A stretch of 64,000 nucleotides of DNA from Pseudomonas sp. AL03 (GCF_029960815.1 NZ_JASBRE010000013.1:62001-126000), one strand, 5' to 3'. Positions 34,693-44,048 are shown, numbered from the stretch's first letter. Numbers and translations: made by a program. Notes: generated by a model not told the origin, from the letters alone.

Positions 34693-35328
34693 ATGGCAGG
34701 TGTGACGGAGCACGTGGTGTATGTGGTCGACGATGACCAAGGCATGCTCGATTCAACGGTCTGGTTATTGGAGTCGGTAGGGCTCAAAGCCTTGCCGTTT
34801 ACCAGTGGCGTAGCGTTTCTCAGTGCCTGTGATGCCACGCTCGATGCCTGCGTGCTGCTCGATGTTCGCATGCCCGGCATGGGCGGTTTGAACGTGCAGG
34901 AAGAAATGCGCGTACGTGAGCTGAACCTGCCGATCATTTTCGTCAGCGGGCACGCCGATGTGCCGATCGTGGTCCGCGCTTTCAAGGCAGGCGCCCATGA
35001 CTTCATCGAGAAACCCTACAACGAGCAATTGCTGCTGGACAGCGTGCAACAGGCGCTCAGCAACTGCGCGGCCAGCCGCTCAGGCAATCAGGGACACGAA
35101 GAACTGCAGGCGCGTTTGCTCACACTGACCCCACGGGAGCGCGATGTCTTGCTGCCACTGGTGCAGGGTTACACCACCCGTGAAATCGCAGAACAACTGG
35201 GCGTGAGCGCAAAAACCGTCGACCTGTATCGCTCGCGGGTGATGAAACGCATGCAGGCCAATACCTTGCCGGATCTGGTGGGCATGGCCATCGCCGCTGA
35301 ACTGGTCGATCCGCTCAAGCTGCGGTGA
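34693..35328 (+). CDS. FixJ-family response regulator (REC-LuxR)
   Basis: A 211-residue two-component regulator. The receiver has VVDDDQGM near the start, the phospho-acceptor Asp in LLDVRMPGMGG and Lys in FIEKPYN; a LuxR helix-turn-helix follows (LTPRERDVLLPLVQGYTTRE and IAEQLGVSAKTVDLYRSRV). It is surely the partner of the upstream kinase, with four bases between the genes. Likely targets are in the flanking acetate and acyl-CoA genes, but no direct evidence is in the sequence. Confidence 0.92.
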   Translation: MAGVTEHVVYVVDDDQGMLDSTVWLLESVGLKALPFTSGVAFLSACDATLDACVLLDVRMPGMGGLNVQEEMRVRELNLPIIFVSGHADVPIVVRAFKAGAHDFIEKPYNEQLLLDSVQQALSNCAASRSGNQGHEELQARLLTLTPRERDVLLPLVQGYTTREIAEQLGVSAKTVDLYRSRVMKRMQANTLPDLVGMAIAAELVDPLKLR

Positions 35329-35406
35329 TTTCTCGCGTTTTCTATTGAGCGTCTATGCCGGGCTAACCGATCTCATACCTTTGCAGCGATCTGCAGGGAG
35401 GCAGCA

Positions 35407-36507
35407 ATGGTGCCCACGTCCAGCTCCGAGAAGGCGTTCACTCGCAGCCTGCTTGACGTCCTGATTCGTGCCGGGCTGATCGCCATTCTGGTGCTTTTCT
35501 GCTTCGAGATATTCAGCCCGTTCCGCGACCTGATGCTGTGGTCGCTGATCCTGGCGATCACCCTTTATCCCCTGCAAGAGCGGCTCAAGGGGCCGTTGGG
35601 TCAGAAAGAGGGGCGTATTGCGACGCTGATTGTGCTGGTCGCCATCGTTATTCTCATGGTGCCGATCTATCTGTTGGGCACCTCGATTGCCGACTCGGTC
35701 GAGCACGCGATAAGCGTGGTCAAGGACGGCGGTTTCCATATTCCGCCACCGGCCGATTCAGTCGCCGATTGGCCATTGGTCGGCAAACCCCTATCAGGCT
35801 TCTGGCTGCAGGCTTCAACCGATCTTCCCGGTCTGACGGAGAAGTACGTACCGCAGATCAAAGGCGTCAGCCTGACATTGTTGGGCAAGCTTGCCGGCGT
35901 CGGCATGGGCTTCCTCACCTTTATCTTTGCGCTGATCATCGCCGGCATTTTCATGGCCCATGGCGCGAGCGGCAGCCGCAGTGCGGTCGAGATCGCGACC
36001 CGCGTCAGTGGTCCGGGCAAGGGGCCGAAAATCGCCGAGCTGTGTACCGCGACGATCCGTGCGGTCGCGCTGGGGGTGGTCGGCATTGCCTTCATCCAGA
36101 TGCTGCTGGTGGGCCTCGGTTTCGTGCTCAAGGGTGTTTCAGGTGCCGGTCTGCTTGCCTTGGGGGTGCTGCTGCTCGGCATCATGCAATTACCGGCAAC
36201 GCTGATTACGCTGCCCGTGATTGCGATTGTATTCGCCACCGAGGGTGCCAGCACGGCGACCATCGTCTTCGCCATCTATGTCTTCGTTGCCGGCCTGGTG
36301 GATAACGTACTTAAACCGTTGCTGTTGGGGCGCGGTGTCGATGTGCCGATGCCGGTGGTGTTGATCGGTGCCTTGGGCGGCATGGTCACCAGCAGCATCA
36401 TCGGACTGTTCATCGGCCCGGTGGTGCTTGCGGTCGGCTATCGGTTGTTCTGGCAATGGGTGCGGGATCAGCCGCAGGACACACCGAACGTCCCGCCGAC
36501 GTTATGA
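35407..36507 (+). CDS. AI-2E family (PerM-like) membrane transporter
   Basis: A 366-residue protein with about eight membrane segments in the arrangement of the AI-2E transporter family: two at the start (FSPFRDLMLWSLILAITLYP), a soluble stretch (about 95-160), and the C-terminal group with GIMQLPATLITLPVIAIVFA and VDNVLKPLLLGRGVDVPMPV. Members export diverse solutes; substrate unknown here. AGGGAGGCAGCA precedes the start. It is separated from the regulator gene by 78 bases and appears to be a unit of its own. Confidence 0.88.
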   Translation: MVPTSSSEKAFTRSLLDVLIRAGLIAILVLFCFEIFSPFRDLMLWSLILAITLYPLQERLKGPLGQKEGRIATLIVLVAIVILMVPIYLLGTSIADSVEHAISVVKDGGFHIPPPADSVADWPLVGKPLSGFWLQASTDLPGLTEKYVPQIKGVSLTLLGKLAGVGMGFLTFIFALIIAGIFMAHGASGSRSAVEIATRVSGPGKGPKIAELCTATIRAVALGVVGIAFIQMLLVGLGFVLKGVSGAGLLALGVLLLGIMQLPATLITLPVIAIVFATEGASTATIVFAIYVFVAGLVDNVLKPLLLGRGVDVPMPVVLIGALGGMVTSSIIGLFIGPVVLAVGYRLFWQWVRDQPQDTPNVPPTL

Positions 36508-36573
36508 CTGCCTGGGCTTGCGCTAGCATGAAAGATGTTCAGGCCGCTCGCCCTGACGAGAGAGGGTTGAATC

Positions 36574-37038
36574 ATGACCATCCATGCCTGGGAAAAACTC
36601 TACCTCGATGACCTGAGCCTGGGTCAGGTGTTCGAAAGCGACACCGTTCGAGTCGAACGAGCGGCGATGTTGGCCTTTGCTCAAGCGTACGATCCGCAAC
36701 CTTTTCACCTTGATCCCGAGGCCGCCGGCTTGAGCCTGTTCGGTGCGCTGGCCGCCAGTGGCTGGAACACGGCGGCGTTGACCATGAAACTGCTGGTTGC
36801 CAGCGTACCGCTGGCGGACGGGATCATCGGCCTGGGCATCGAGTTGAGCTGGCCGACGCCGACGTACCCGGACGATCTATTGCGTCTGCAATGCACCGTG
36901 CAGGCCATCGAACCGTCCAGCTCCAAGCCAGACCGGGGCGTGGTAACCCTGTTCATGGAAACACTCAATCAGAATGACAAGGTCGTGCAGCGAGCAACCG
37001 GCAAACTGCTGGTATTCAGAACACCGCCGCCTGATTGA
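36574..37038 (+). CDS. MaoC-family dehydratase
   Basis: A 154-residue hot-dog fold protein. YDPQPFHLDPEAAGLSLFG near residues 40-58 contains the Asp and His of R-specific enoyl-CoA hydratases, and the protein has the single-domain length of the family. It could supply (R)-3-hydroxyacyl-CoA or hydrate a different enoyl-CoA. Ribosome site GAGAGGG precedes the start. It stands alone between the transporter and the patatin gene. Confidence 0.85.
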   Translation: MTIHAWEKLYLDDLSLGQVFESDTVRVERAAMLAFAQAYDPQPFHLDPEAAGLSLFGALAASGWNTAALTMKLLVASVPLADGIIGLGIELSWPTPTYPDDLLRLQCTVQAIEPSSSKPDRGVVTLFMETLNQNDKVVQRATGKLLVFRTPPPD

Positions 37039-37140
37039 GAGGCTAATCATGGGTGTGTGGAGCGCGCATGATGGGTGAGGCCATCTCACTGAATAGATGA
37101 GCGCGTTCTCTGTCGATTGCAGGGACCCGGAGGAGGCGTC

Positions 37141-38325
37141 TTGAAACCATTCCTGCTCAGACCTAGTGCCTCAACGCTGAACATGTTGCGTCAAGCGTGC
37201 CTGCAACGCCGTGATGCTGTGCCGCCGACGTTAACCGAAAAAGCGCTCATCCCCGGCATTCCAGATGCTCGCTACTGGCTGGACCAGGACCTGACTCCGT
37301 TCATTCGGGATGTGAGTCAGGCCAATCTGCGAGAGGCCGAGGCGCTCGCCAGCGCAGGGCTGCCGAACGATACCCTGCCGCTGGCAAATATGCTGGCCGT
37401 TTCGGGGGGCGGTGACGCAGGCACATTCGCGGCGGGAGTAATTACGGGATGGACCGTGCATGGGACTCGACCCGTGTTCAAGATCGTCACGGGCATTAGC
37501 GCTGGTGCCCTGGTTGCCCCGTTCGCGTATCTGGGGCCTGAGTATGACGGCTTCATTCTGCGTATCTGCCACGCAATCGGTCCAAAAGACGTTTTCCGTT
37601 CGCGCAATGTGCTGACCCGTCTTGCCAGCGACGGCATAGCGGACAGCAAGCCCCTGTCGCGACTCATTGCAAAGTACGTCACTGCCGAGACGCTGGCGGC
37701 GATCGCGCTGGAATACGCCAAAGGACGACTCCTGATGATCGGCACAACCGACCTTGATTCAGCGCGGCCCGTCACGTGGAACATGGGCGCTATTGCCGCA
37801 AGCGAAGCACCAGGAGCGCTTCACCTGTTTCGCAACATCATGGTCGCGTCGATGAGTATTCCCGGCGCCGTCTCACCGGTCATGATCGATGTGGACGTTG
37901 ACGGCCAACAGTTTCAGGAAATGCACGTGGACGGAGGCGTCCTTACTCAGGTGTTCCTTTACCCTCCAGGCACCGTGATGGCGCTGAACCGCGTGACCGG
38001 GGCGCGTTTGCGTGATGAACGGCATTTCTATGTCATTCGCAACGGCAAACTGGAGCCGCAGTGGTCTGGAACGAAGCGCCGCACCTTGAGCATCGGCGGT
38101 CGAGCCATCAGCGCATTGATCCAGACTCAGGGGATCAGCGATCTGGATCGTATTTACCGAATTGCGCAGCAGGATGGGGCGGACTTCAATTTGGCGTACA
38201 TCGGCGCCGATTTTGATATTTCTCGCAATCATAAATTTGATGGCGAATACATGAAGCGCTTATTCGATTACGCCTTTCAACTCAGCGCGAAAGGCTATCC
38301 GTGGCATAAATCGCCGAATACGTGA
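37141..38325 (+). CDS. Patatin-like phospholipase
   Basis: A 394-residue protein. The oxyanion-hole motif AVSGGGDAGTFAAG, the nucleophile elbow GISAGAL (GxSxG) and the dyad Asp in HVDGG define a patatin lipid acyl hydrolase. The start is a TTG at 37141 with a strong ribosome site (GGAGGAGG, four bases away), preferred over an upstream frame with none. No signal peptide is visible (MKPFLLRPSASTLNM), so location is uncertain. Neighbours give no clear partner. Confidence 0.85.
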   Translation: MKPFLLRPSASTLNMLRQACLQRRDAVPPTLTEKALIPGIPDARYWLDQDLTPFIRDVSQANLREAEALASAGLPNDTLPLANMLAVSGGGDAGTFAAGVITGWTVHGTRPVFKIVTGISAGALVAPFAYLGPEYDGFILRICHAIGPKDVFRSRNVLTRLASDGIADSKPLSRLIAKYVTAETLAAIALEYAKGRLLMIGTTDLDSARPVTWNMGAIAASEAPGALHLFRNIMVASMSIPGAVSPVMIDVDVDGQQFQEMHVDGGVLTQVFLYPPGTVMALNRVTGARLRDERHFYVIRNGKLEPQWSGTKRRTLSIGGRAISALIQTQGISDLDRIYRIAQQDGADFNLAYIGADFDISRNHKFDGEYMKRLFDYAFQLSAKGYPWHKSPNT

Positions 38326-38358
38326 GAGAGGCGCAGTCCGACTTCTAAGCCGAACGCG

Positions 38359-38375
38359 TATAGATTTCACTTATA
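38359..38375. promoter_or_regulatory. 17-bp LysR-type box, copy 1
   Basis: The sequence tatagatttcacttata lies 81 bases upstream of the flavin reductase start. An identical 17-mer occurs at 39915 between the LysR gene and the DUF1989 gene. It has the T-N11-A form bound by LysR proteins, and an AT-rich stretch with tattattttttc follows. Confidence 0.6.
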
Positions 38376-38455
38376 GCCACAGCAAGATTCAGTATTATTT
38401 TTTCGCAAAGGAAGGTGTTCCACTCCCGCTATCAGTACACGCGGGAGGGCGATTT

Positions 38456-39052
38456 ATGTTTCTTGTGACGGGGCAGGATGATGAGAAAATCAACAAACAC
38501 TGGATGAGTTGTGTGGTACCGAGACCGATCGGCTGGATTTCCACACTCAGCAAGGACGGCGTACCGAACCTGGCGCCGTACAGCTTCTTCAATGCGCTGT
38601 CGGAGAACCCGCCGATTGTCGTTTTTGGCTCCAATGGTCGACATGCTCACGGCGCAAAAGATACGGCCAGAAACATTCTCGATACCGGTGAGTTCGTCGT
38701 CAACATGGCCACCTATGACCTGCGCGTTGAAGTACGGGCATCCAGTGAAGCAGCACTGCCTGAGGTCAATGAGTTTGATCGGGTGGGACTCGAATGTGAG
38801 GCGTCTTCGCTGGTAATGCCTCCGCGCGTTAAAGCATCGCCTATACACATTGAGTGCGTGTTGCTGAAGGCTATCGAGCTACCCTCGGAGATTGAGGAAA
38901 ACCTGCTGATCATCGGCCGGGTTGTCGGCCTCCATATCAACAAAACCTGCCTCACCGAAGGACGTATCGATCTCTCCAAAGTCCGACCATTGGCCCGGCT
39001 CGGTTACGGCCAGTTCTCAACGATCGGCGAGCCTGTTAAAGGCGTTGCCTGA
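38456..39052 (+). CDS. Flavin reductase domain protein
   Basis: A 198-residue protein of the flavin reductase-like/FMN-binding split-barrel family: VPRPIGWISTLSKDGVPNLA and PYSFFNALSENPPIVVFG are the FMN-binding strands. Such proteins supply reduced flavin to a monooxygenase or act alone. An exact copy of a LysR-type box also found next to the LysR gene lies upstream, indicating joint control. It overlaps the end of the convergent LysR gene (39036-39905) by 17 bases. Confidence 0.88.
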   Translation: MFLVTGQDDEKINKHWMSCVVPRPIGWISTLSKDGVPNLAPYSFFNALSENPPIVVFGSNGRHAHGAKDTARNILDTGEFVVNMATYDLRVEVRASSEAALPEVNEFDRVGLECEASSLVMPPRVKASPIHIECVLLKAIELPSEIEENLLIIGRVVGLHINKTCLTEGRIDLSKVRPLARLGYGQFSTIGEPVKGVA

Positions 39053-39905
39053 GGAAGTGGGCAAATTCTCGCGCCAGCTGCGAGGGCTCTTCCTGGGTGG
39101 GAAGCAGTAGGGCGATCTCGTATTTGATCACCGGCGAGAATGGCTTCAGGACCAGATTCCTGGTGAAGGGCAGGCTGACTACCGGGTCGATGATCCCGAC
39201 GCCCACTCCGGCGCAGACCAGTTCGCAGGCCGTGGAGAAGAACTCTGTCTCGGCCACCACGTTCCAGGATGCCCCGCACGCCGAAAAAGCCATGGCCAAC
39301 TGCTGGTAGATCGGGTCACCCTTGAACAGCGAAACGAAAGGCATGCCATCCAGGTCAGCAGGCGTAATCACGTCCAGTTCTGCGAGGGGGTGGCCGATCG
39401 GCACCATGCACTGACATTCGTATGAAATCACCTCCATGTTCGAGGACGGGTAGTCGAGGGGCAGTTCGGCGATGGCCAGGTCGAATTGCTGCGTCGACAT
39501 CAGCTCACGAACAGACTGGGAGTTGCGAGTGATGATTTTGAGCTCAAGCCCCGGACGCTCTTTCGCGAATTCGGCCATCAAGCGTGGCAACAGGTTGATC
39601 GAGATACTGGCGTAGGCGGCAATTGCCAGGTGACCGCGTTTCCCGGTCCGAATCTCCTTGGCGATGCGATTGGTTTTCTCCACCGCCTCCAGCGCTCGTT
39701 CCGCCTCGACAAAAAATAGCCGGGCTTCGGGGGTGGGTTGCAGTCGACCGCCTTTGCGCACGAAGAGTTTCAGGCTGGTCTCGTGCTCCAGATTGGCAAT
39801 GGTGCTGCTAATGGCCGGTTGAGAAATGCCCAAAAGCTCCGCAGCACGGGTCATCGTCCCGTGGATCATCAAGGTTCTGAAGCACTCAAGTTGCCGAATT
39901 CGCAT
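39036..39905 (-). CDS. LysR-family regulator
   Basis: A 289-residue regulator with the classical N-terminal winged helix (MIHGTMTRAAELLGISQPAI then SSTIANLEHE) and a substrate-binding domain after residue 90. It lies between two targets carrying identical 17-bp boxes: flavin reductase to one side (convergent) and DUF1989 gene to the other (divergent, 132-base gap). The simplest reading is that it controls both. The ligand is unknown; gene context suggests a nitrogen compound. Confidence 0.9.
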   Translation of the reverse strand: MRIRQLECFRTLMIHGTMTRAAELLGISQPAISSTIANLEHETSLKLFVRKGGRLQPTPEARLFFVEAERALEAVEKTNRIAKEIRTGKRGHLAIAAYASISINLLPRLMAEFAKERPGLELKIITRNSQSVRELMSTQQFDLAIAELPLDYPSSNMEVISYECQCMVPIGHPLAELDVITPADLDGMPFVSLFKGDPIYQQLAMAFSACGASWNVVAETEFFSTACELVCAGVGVGIIDPVVSLPFTRNLVLKPFSPVIKYEIALLLPTQEEPSQLAREFAHFLRQRL

Positions 39906-39914
39906 GGGTCACCC

Positions 39915-39931
39915 TATAGATTTCACTTATA
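39915..39931. promoter_or_regulatory. 17-bp LysR-type box, copy 2
   Basis: Identical to the box at 38359. It is placed 10 bases upstream of the LysR start and about 107 bases upstream of the DUF1989 gene, the usual place for a LysR site that controls both directions; a tattattgg stretch follows, as in copy 1. Confidence 0.6.
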
Positions 39932-40037
39932 CAGGGGCGACTTTATATTATTGGTTTGAGGTTTTCCTCTGTGTTTTCCTTTACGGCAGGTACCCGGCCT
40001 GTAGGCCATCAGCCCTGCAAGAGGAGAACAACACAAC

Positions 40038-40652
40038 ATGACTGCAATTACGTCCGTTTACCCTGGTGAACTGGTCCGCTTGCCTGCCCGGCGTGGTGTA
40101 GCGATCCAGTTGAAACGGGGTCAAACCATCAAGCTTATCAACACCCATGGCAAGCAGGTCGTCGACACCTGGGCATTCAACCCGGACGACCTCTGCGAGG
40201 CCATGTCGATGGAGCACAGTCGTCCCTTCTGGTTGAAGCTCAATCCTCGGCAAGGTGACAGCCTCGTCACCAACAAGCGCCGGAAAATCCTGACACTCAT
40301 CGAGGACACCTCACCGGGTATCCACGACACGCTGGTGGCCGCTTGCGATCCGACGCGCTATGAGCAACTGGGCGTTATCGGTCATCATGACAGCTGCAAC
40401 GAAAACCTGTTTCTGGCCCTGGATGCCATCGGCCTGGTGACGCCTGAAACGCCGAGCCCGCTGAACCTGTTCATGAATGTGCCGGTGCATCAGGATGGGC
40501 GCATTGAGTTCGCGGCGCCGGTCAGTGAACCTGGGCAATACGTATCCCTCAAGGCTGAAATGGATGCGATCGTGGTCTTTTCCGCCTGTCCGCAGGACAT
40601 TACTGCTGTCAATGGAATGCGGCCCCAGGACGTTCACTACAGCGTCACCTGA
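40038..40652 (+). CDS. DUF1989 / urea carboxylase-associated family protein
   Basis: A 204-residue protein of the DUF1989 family, members of which are linked to urea carboxylase and allophanate pathways. Conserved pieces are GKQVVDTWAFNPDD near 37, SMEHSRPFWLKLNPRQGD near 58, LVTNKRRKILTLIEDTSPG and IHDTLVAACDPTRYEQLG. Metal-binding Cys/His residues (HHDSCNENL) are visible. Its biochemical role is unsettled. It is divergent from a LysR gene with a shared operator. The association with an amidase, creatininase and permease points to nitrogen-compound use. Confidence 0.85.
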   Translation: MTAITSVYPGELVRLPARRGVAIQLKRGQTIKLINTHGKQVVDTWAFNPDDLCEAMSMEHSRPFWLKLNPRQGDSLVTNKRRKILTLIEDTSPGIHDTLVAACDPTRYEQLGVIGHHDSCNENLFLALDAIGLVTPETPSPLNLFMNVPVHQDGRIEFAAPVSEPGQYVSLKAEMDAIVVFSACPQDITAVNGMRPQDVHYSVT

Positions 40653-40737
40653 CGCCAGACAACGCCTGCCGGTGGATCGTGTCTGCCGGCAGGACACTGA
40701 ATCCGTCGCTATCAAAGACGGGTACCCGGAGTAAGCC

Positions 40738-41679
40738 ATGCGCAAAATACCCCCATTGAATTCCGTGCGCGCGTTTGAGGCGGTCGCACGGCACCAGAGT
40801 TTTTCTGCGGCGGCCAACGAACTCTCTGTGACGGTCGCTGCGGTCAGTCATCAGGTCCGGCAGTTGGAAGAGGGGCTGGGACAGAAGCTCCTTGAGAGGG
40901 GCCGGACGGTGACTCTCACCCCTGCCGGTAAAACGATCTATCCGCTATTGCGCGACGGCTTTGACCAGATTGCCCAGGCGTTTGCCCTGATAGGTGCGCC
41001 CAAGGAGGGGAATGCCATTCAGGTCTCCACCACGCGCGCGTTTGCCGAGCGATGGCTGATGCCTCGCCTGGCTAAGTTCAACGGGATTTATCCAAACATC
41101 GTGGTGCATATTCATGCCTCGGAGAAGATCGTGGATCTGCGATCCGAGACGGTCGATCTGGCCATTCGGTACGGGCCGAGCGAGGCAGACAGGCAGGGGC
41201 CGGTGTTGTTCGACGATGAGTACATCGCCGTGGCGGATCAAAGCATTTGTCCCGTCGACCGCCATCCAACGATCAGCGACTTTTACAACCGCTCCTTGCT
41301 GGCGTTCAAATGGAAGAATCAGGCGCTGCAGGCACCTTCCTGGTCCGCGTGGCTGGCCCGGGTCGAGCACGATACAACCCGGGATTTCCGCATCTCCTGG
41401 TACAGCGAAGAAACACTGGCCCTGCATGCGGTAGAGCGGGGATTGGGGCCGCTGCTGTGCAGCAATGTGTTGATTGACGATGAGCTTCGCTCGGGTCGTA
41501 TGCGTCGAGTGGCGGGACCGACCTTGCCAGGTTTCACTTACCACCTGATAGAGGACACAAGGACCAATCCGCGCCGCAGTCTTTCGTTGTTTCGGGACTG
41601 GCTCCTGAGTGAAGCGAAATCGTTTAGGGAAACGGCTCTGAATGACCATTCAGGCAGTCGGCTGGCGCTCACTTCCTGA
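40738..41679 (+). CDS. LysR-family regulator, GcvA type
   Basis: A 313-residue regulator beginning RKIPPLNSVRAFEAVARHQS followed by FSAAANELSVTVAAVSHQVR, the GcvA-like N-terminus. The effector domain follows to residue 290. It overlaps the end of the convergent amidase gene by 30 bases, and may regulate the amidase group. It lies 85 bases after the DUF1989 gene on the same strand. Confidence 0.9.
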   Translation: MRKIPPLNSVRAFEAVARHQSFSAAANELSVTVAAVSHQVRQLEEGLGQKLLERGRTVTLTPAGKTIYPLLRDGFDQIAQAFALIGAPKEGNAIQVSTTRAFAERWLMPRLAKFNGIYPNIVVHIHASEKIVDLRSETVDLAIRYGPSEADRQGPVLFDDEYIAVADQSICPVDRHPTISDFYNRSLLAFKWKNQALQAPSWSAWLARVEHDTTRDFRISWYSEETLALHAVERGLGPLLCSNVLIDDELRSGRMRRVAGPTLPGFTYHLIEDTRTNPRRSLSLFRDWLLSEAKSFRETALNDHSGSRLALTS

Positions 41680-43011
41680 CAGGGCCGCCTCTATCGCCAG
41701 ACAGGCACTGAGCAGTTTATCGTCGCGACCTCGCGTTGTGGAAAACAGGGTTGAGGTGGCAAGACCGACGCTATCCTTGCCAGACGGAATGGCCACCCCC
41801 GGCATGTCCAGCAAACTGCCAATCATGGTGAGCGACAGAGTCTCGAGATTGACGGCAGCAAACAACTCGTCATCGTTTTCCAGAGGAGCCATCGGCGGCG
41901 CGACGTGTTTCACCGTTGGCATGACCAGGATGGCGCCCTCAAGCTCATGCTCCATCGCAGACATCAACTCAAGGCGCAGACTTCGAATCCTGGCTTCGGC
42001 CTCAGTATCGATAAGCTTGGCCGAGCGAAGACGAGCACGCACGCGTCTGTCCATCCGGGAACCCAATGGGCCTTCCACGACCTCGCCCAAGAGACGCCAG
42101 GCTTCTATCGCCCCCAACCAACCCGTTCGGGCAATCAGCTCGCGTGTGCGAGTGACGGCGGCGACCGGACGGCGCTCGACATGTGCTCCAATTACACGAA
42201 GCAGCGACATCATCGATTGCAGATTTTGTCGTACCGCTGGCTGTAACGCTGGATCAGACATCACGCCGTCGTCGACGACAAAGCGCAGGCCGGTAAGGTT
42301 GGCGGACTGGATGGCCGCTTCTTTGAGACCCCGCATCGCTGCGTCGAACGCCACGCAATCCGCCACGGTATGGGCAAAAGGACCCAGACTATCGAGCGTA
42401 ATAGCGAGAGGGTGCACACCCGCCATGCTGTAACGTCCCGTCGATGCCCTGTAGCCAACAAGGCCATTGAATGCCGCCGGGATACGAATGGAACCCGCTG
42501 TGTCAGTGCCGATGGCGCTGGTGACGATACCCCTCTGAACCGCGATCGCCGAACCTGAGGAGGAACCACCTGGAACCCGGGCGTCGTCGACCTGAATGTC
42601 AGCGGTTGGCGTACCGAAATGAGGGTTCAACCCCAGGCCCGAATACGCGAACTCAGTGAGGTTGGTTTTACCGATCGGAATCATCCCCAGTGACGCCAGC
42701 GCGCCGATGACCACGGCATCCTCAAGCACGATCGGCGCGTCGATCCGGGTGATGGAGCCTGCGGTTGTCCGGCTACCGGCAACATCCAGCAGATCCTTGG
42801 CGGCGTAGGGTATGCCGTCAAAAGGGCTCAGGGTCGCACCTTGACGCCAGCGCTCGGTCGACGCTTTGGCTTCACTGATTGCCCGTTGATCGATGACGGA
42901 AATGAACACGTGTTCCGAGGCCCTGGCCGCGGCCAACGCGGCCTCGATCAACTCATCAGGTGTCGTGAGGCCTTGTTTCAATCGCTTGGCGGTTTCCAGC
43001 ATCGTGATCAT
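41650..43011 (-). CDS. Amidase signature family hydrolase
   Basis: A 453-residue amidase with the Ser-Ser-Lys triad visible: Lys72 in YAAKDLLDV, cis-Ser in GGSSSGSAIAVQ (150-154) and nucleophile Ser174 in GTDTAGSIRIPAAF. It hydrolyses an amide; the substrate cannot be read from sequence. Related proteins include allophanate hydrolases and aryl-amide hydrolases, so it may finish breakdown of a urea- or amide-containing compound. Start ATG 43011 follows a short gap from the azoreductase gene (36 bases), suggesting one minus-strand operon. Confidence 0.88.
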   Translation of the reverse strand: MITMLETAKRLKQGLTTPDELIEAALAAARASEHVFISVIDQRAISEAKASTERWRQGATLSPFDGIPYAAKDLLDVAGSRTTAGSITRIDAPIVLEDAVVIGALASLGMIPIGKTNLTEFAYSGLGLNPHFGTPTADIQVDDARVPGGSSSGSAIAVQRGIVTSAIGTDTAGSIRIPAAFNGLVGYRASTGRYSMAGVHPLAITLDSLGPFAHTVADCVAFDAAMRGLKEAAIQSANLTGLRFVVDDGVMSDPALQPAVRQNLQSMMSLLRVIGAHVERRPVAAVTRTRELIARTGWLGAIEAWRLLGEVVEGPLGSRMDRRVRARLRSAKLIDTEAEARIRSLRLELMSAMEHELEGAILVMPTVKHVAPPMAPLENDDELFAAVNLETLSLTMIGSLLDMPGVAIPSGKDSVGLATSTLFSTTRGRDDKLLSACLAIEAALSGSERQPTA

Positions 43012-43047
43012 GGTTGCTCCGATTGGGTGGGCGACTGTACCTGGCAG

Positions 43048-43716
43048 TCAAGCGGGCGACAGCTCGCTTTGACGCTCTTCAATCAACTGCTTGACCAGCA
43101 CTGGAACGGCATCGAACGCATCGGCGATGGAGGCCTCATGGCGAGCGTCACCAAACTCTTGGTAGTCGATGGAGATGACGTGGGTCTCATTCACGCCAAG
43201 ATAATGCGCGCAGGTCTGGATGTGCGTGTCCAGGTGGTTCATCTTTTCGCGAACGCCGCCCGGGCCAAATCCAAACTCGCCCCGAGAAGACAAAATCACC
43301 AGTTTCTTGCCGCTCATGATGGGTTCCAGGGGGTAGTCGCCGCGAGCCAGATCAAACGTGAAGGTCTTGCCGATACGAATCACTTTGTCGAACCACGACT
43401 TGAGGGAGGCTGGCATACCGTAGTTGTACATCGGGGCGCCCATCACGATGACATCGGCCCGATCGATCTCATCGATCAACTCGTCCGAGAGCCGGGTCTC
43501 CTCGCGCTTTTCGGGCGTCATGTGCGCCTCGGGTGTAAAGACCGCGGCAATCCAGGCCTCAGTCACGAAAGGGGGAGGGTTGTGCCCTACGTCGCGGACA
43601 ATGACTTGGCTCTTGTCATCTTGTTCAATCCAGGCCTCGACAAATGCTGTCGACAGTTTGCGGCTCAGGGATCGATCGGTTCGTGCGCTGGCATCAATGT
43701 GAAGAATAGTGGTCAT
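43048..43716 (-). CDS. azoR: FMN-dependent NADH:quinone oxidoreductase / azoreductase
   Basis: A 222-residue flavodoxin-fold enzyme. MGAPMYNYGMPASLKSWFDK and VIRIGKTFTF form the AzoR signature around the FMN site. It reduces quinones or azo compounds with NAD(P)H; in this context it may reduce an aromatic or nitro substrate or protect against quinone stress. It is upstream of the amidase on the same strand. The promoter region before it carries overlapping inverted repeats (43804-43849). Confidence 0.9.
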   Translation of the reverse strand: MTTILHIDASARTDRSLSRKLSTAFVEAWIEQDDKSQVIVRDVGHNPPPFVTEAWIAAVFTPEAHMTPEKREETRLSDELIDEIDRADVIVMGAPMYNYGMPASLKSWFDKVIRIGKTFTFDLARGDYPLEPIMSGKKLVILSSRGEFGFGPGGVREKMNHLDTHIQTCAHYLGVNETHVISIDYQEFGDARHEASIADAFDAVPVLVKQLIEERQSELSPA

Positions 43717-44048
43717 GGGGCGCTTCCTGTTAAGCCAGAGGCGGGATTACCTCGGCGACTGAAACAAGTGGGCCACGAGCACCGATGATTCAGCTATTGA
43801 TATTTATTTGAGCTGTGTCAAATAAAACTCAACAAGCGAGTTTTATTTGTTAATGAGACTTTAAAGTTGTTTTGTTTGATGTTCGGGGAGGATGTTACAT
43901 GTCTCGGCAAGCTGCACAATTTATGTTTTCTCAACATCACAATATTTCTAAAACGTCTTTTAGTTATTATCAATTACGTAAAAGTACGTAGCTCGCTTTA
44001 ATGGTTCGGGGCGATACAAGTGGTCGCCGCTCAGCGAGGAAAATAATA
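43717..44048. promoter_or_regulatory. Divergent regulatory region with two overlapping hairpins
   Basis: The 332-base gap between azoR and the NCS1 permease is AT-rich. A perfect 12-bp inverted repeat (caaataaaactc 43819-43830 with gagttttatttg 43838-43849) shares bases with an 8-bp repeat (ttatttga 43804-43811 with tcaaataa 43818-43825). The two structures exclude each other. No gene was found inside. Confidence 0.5.
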
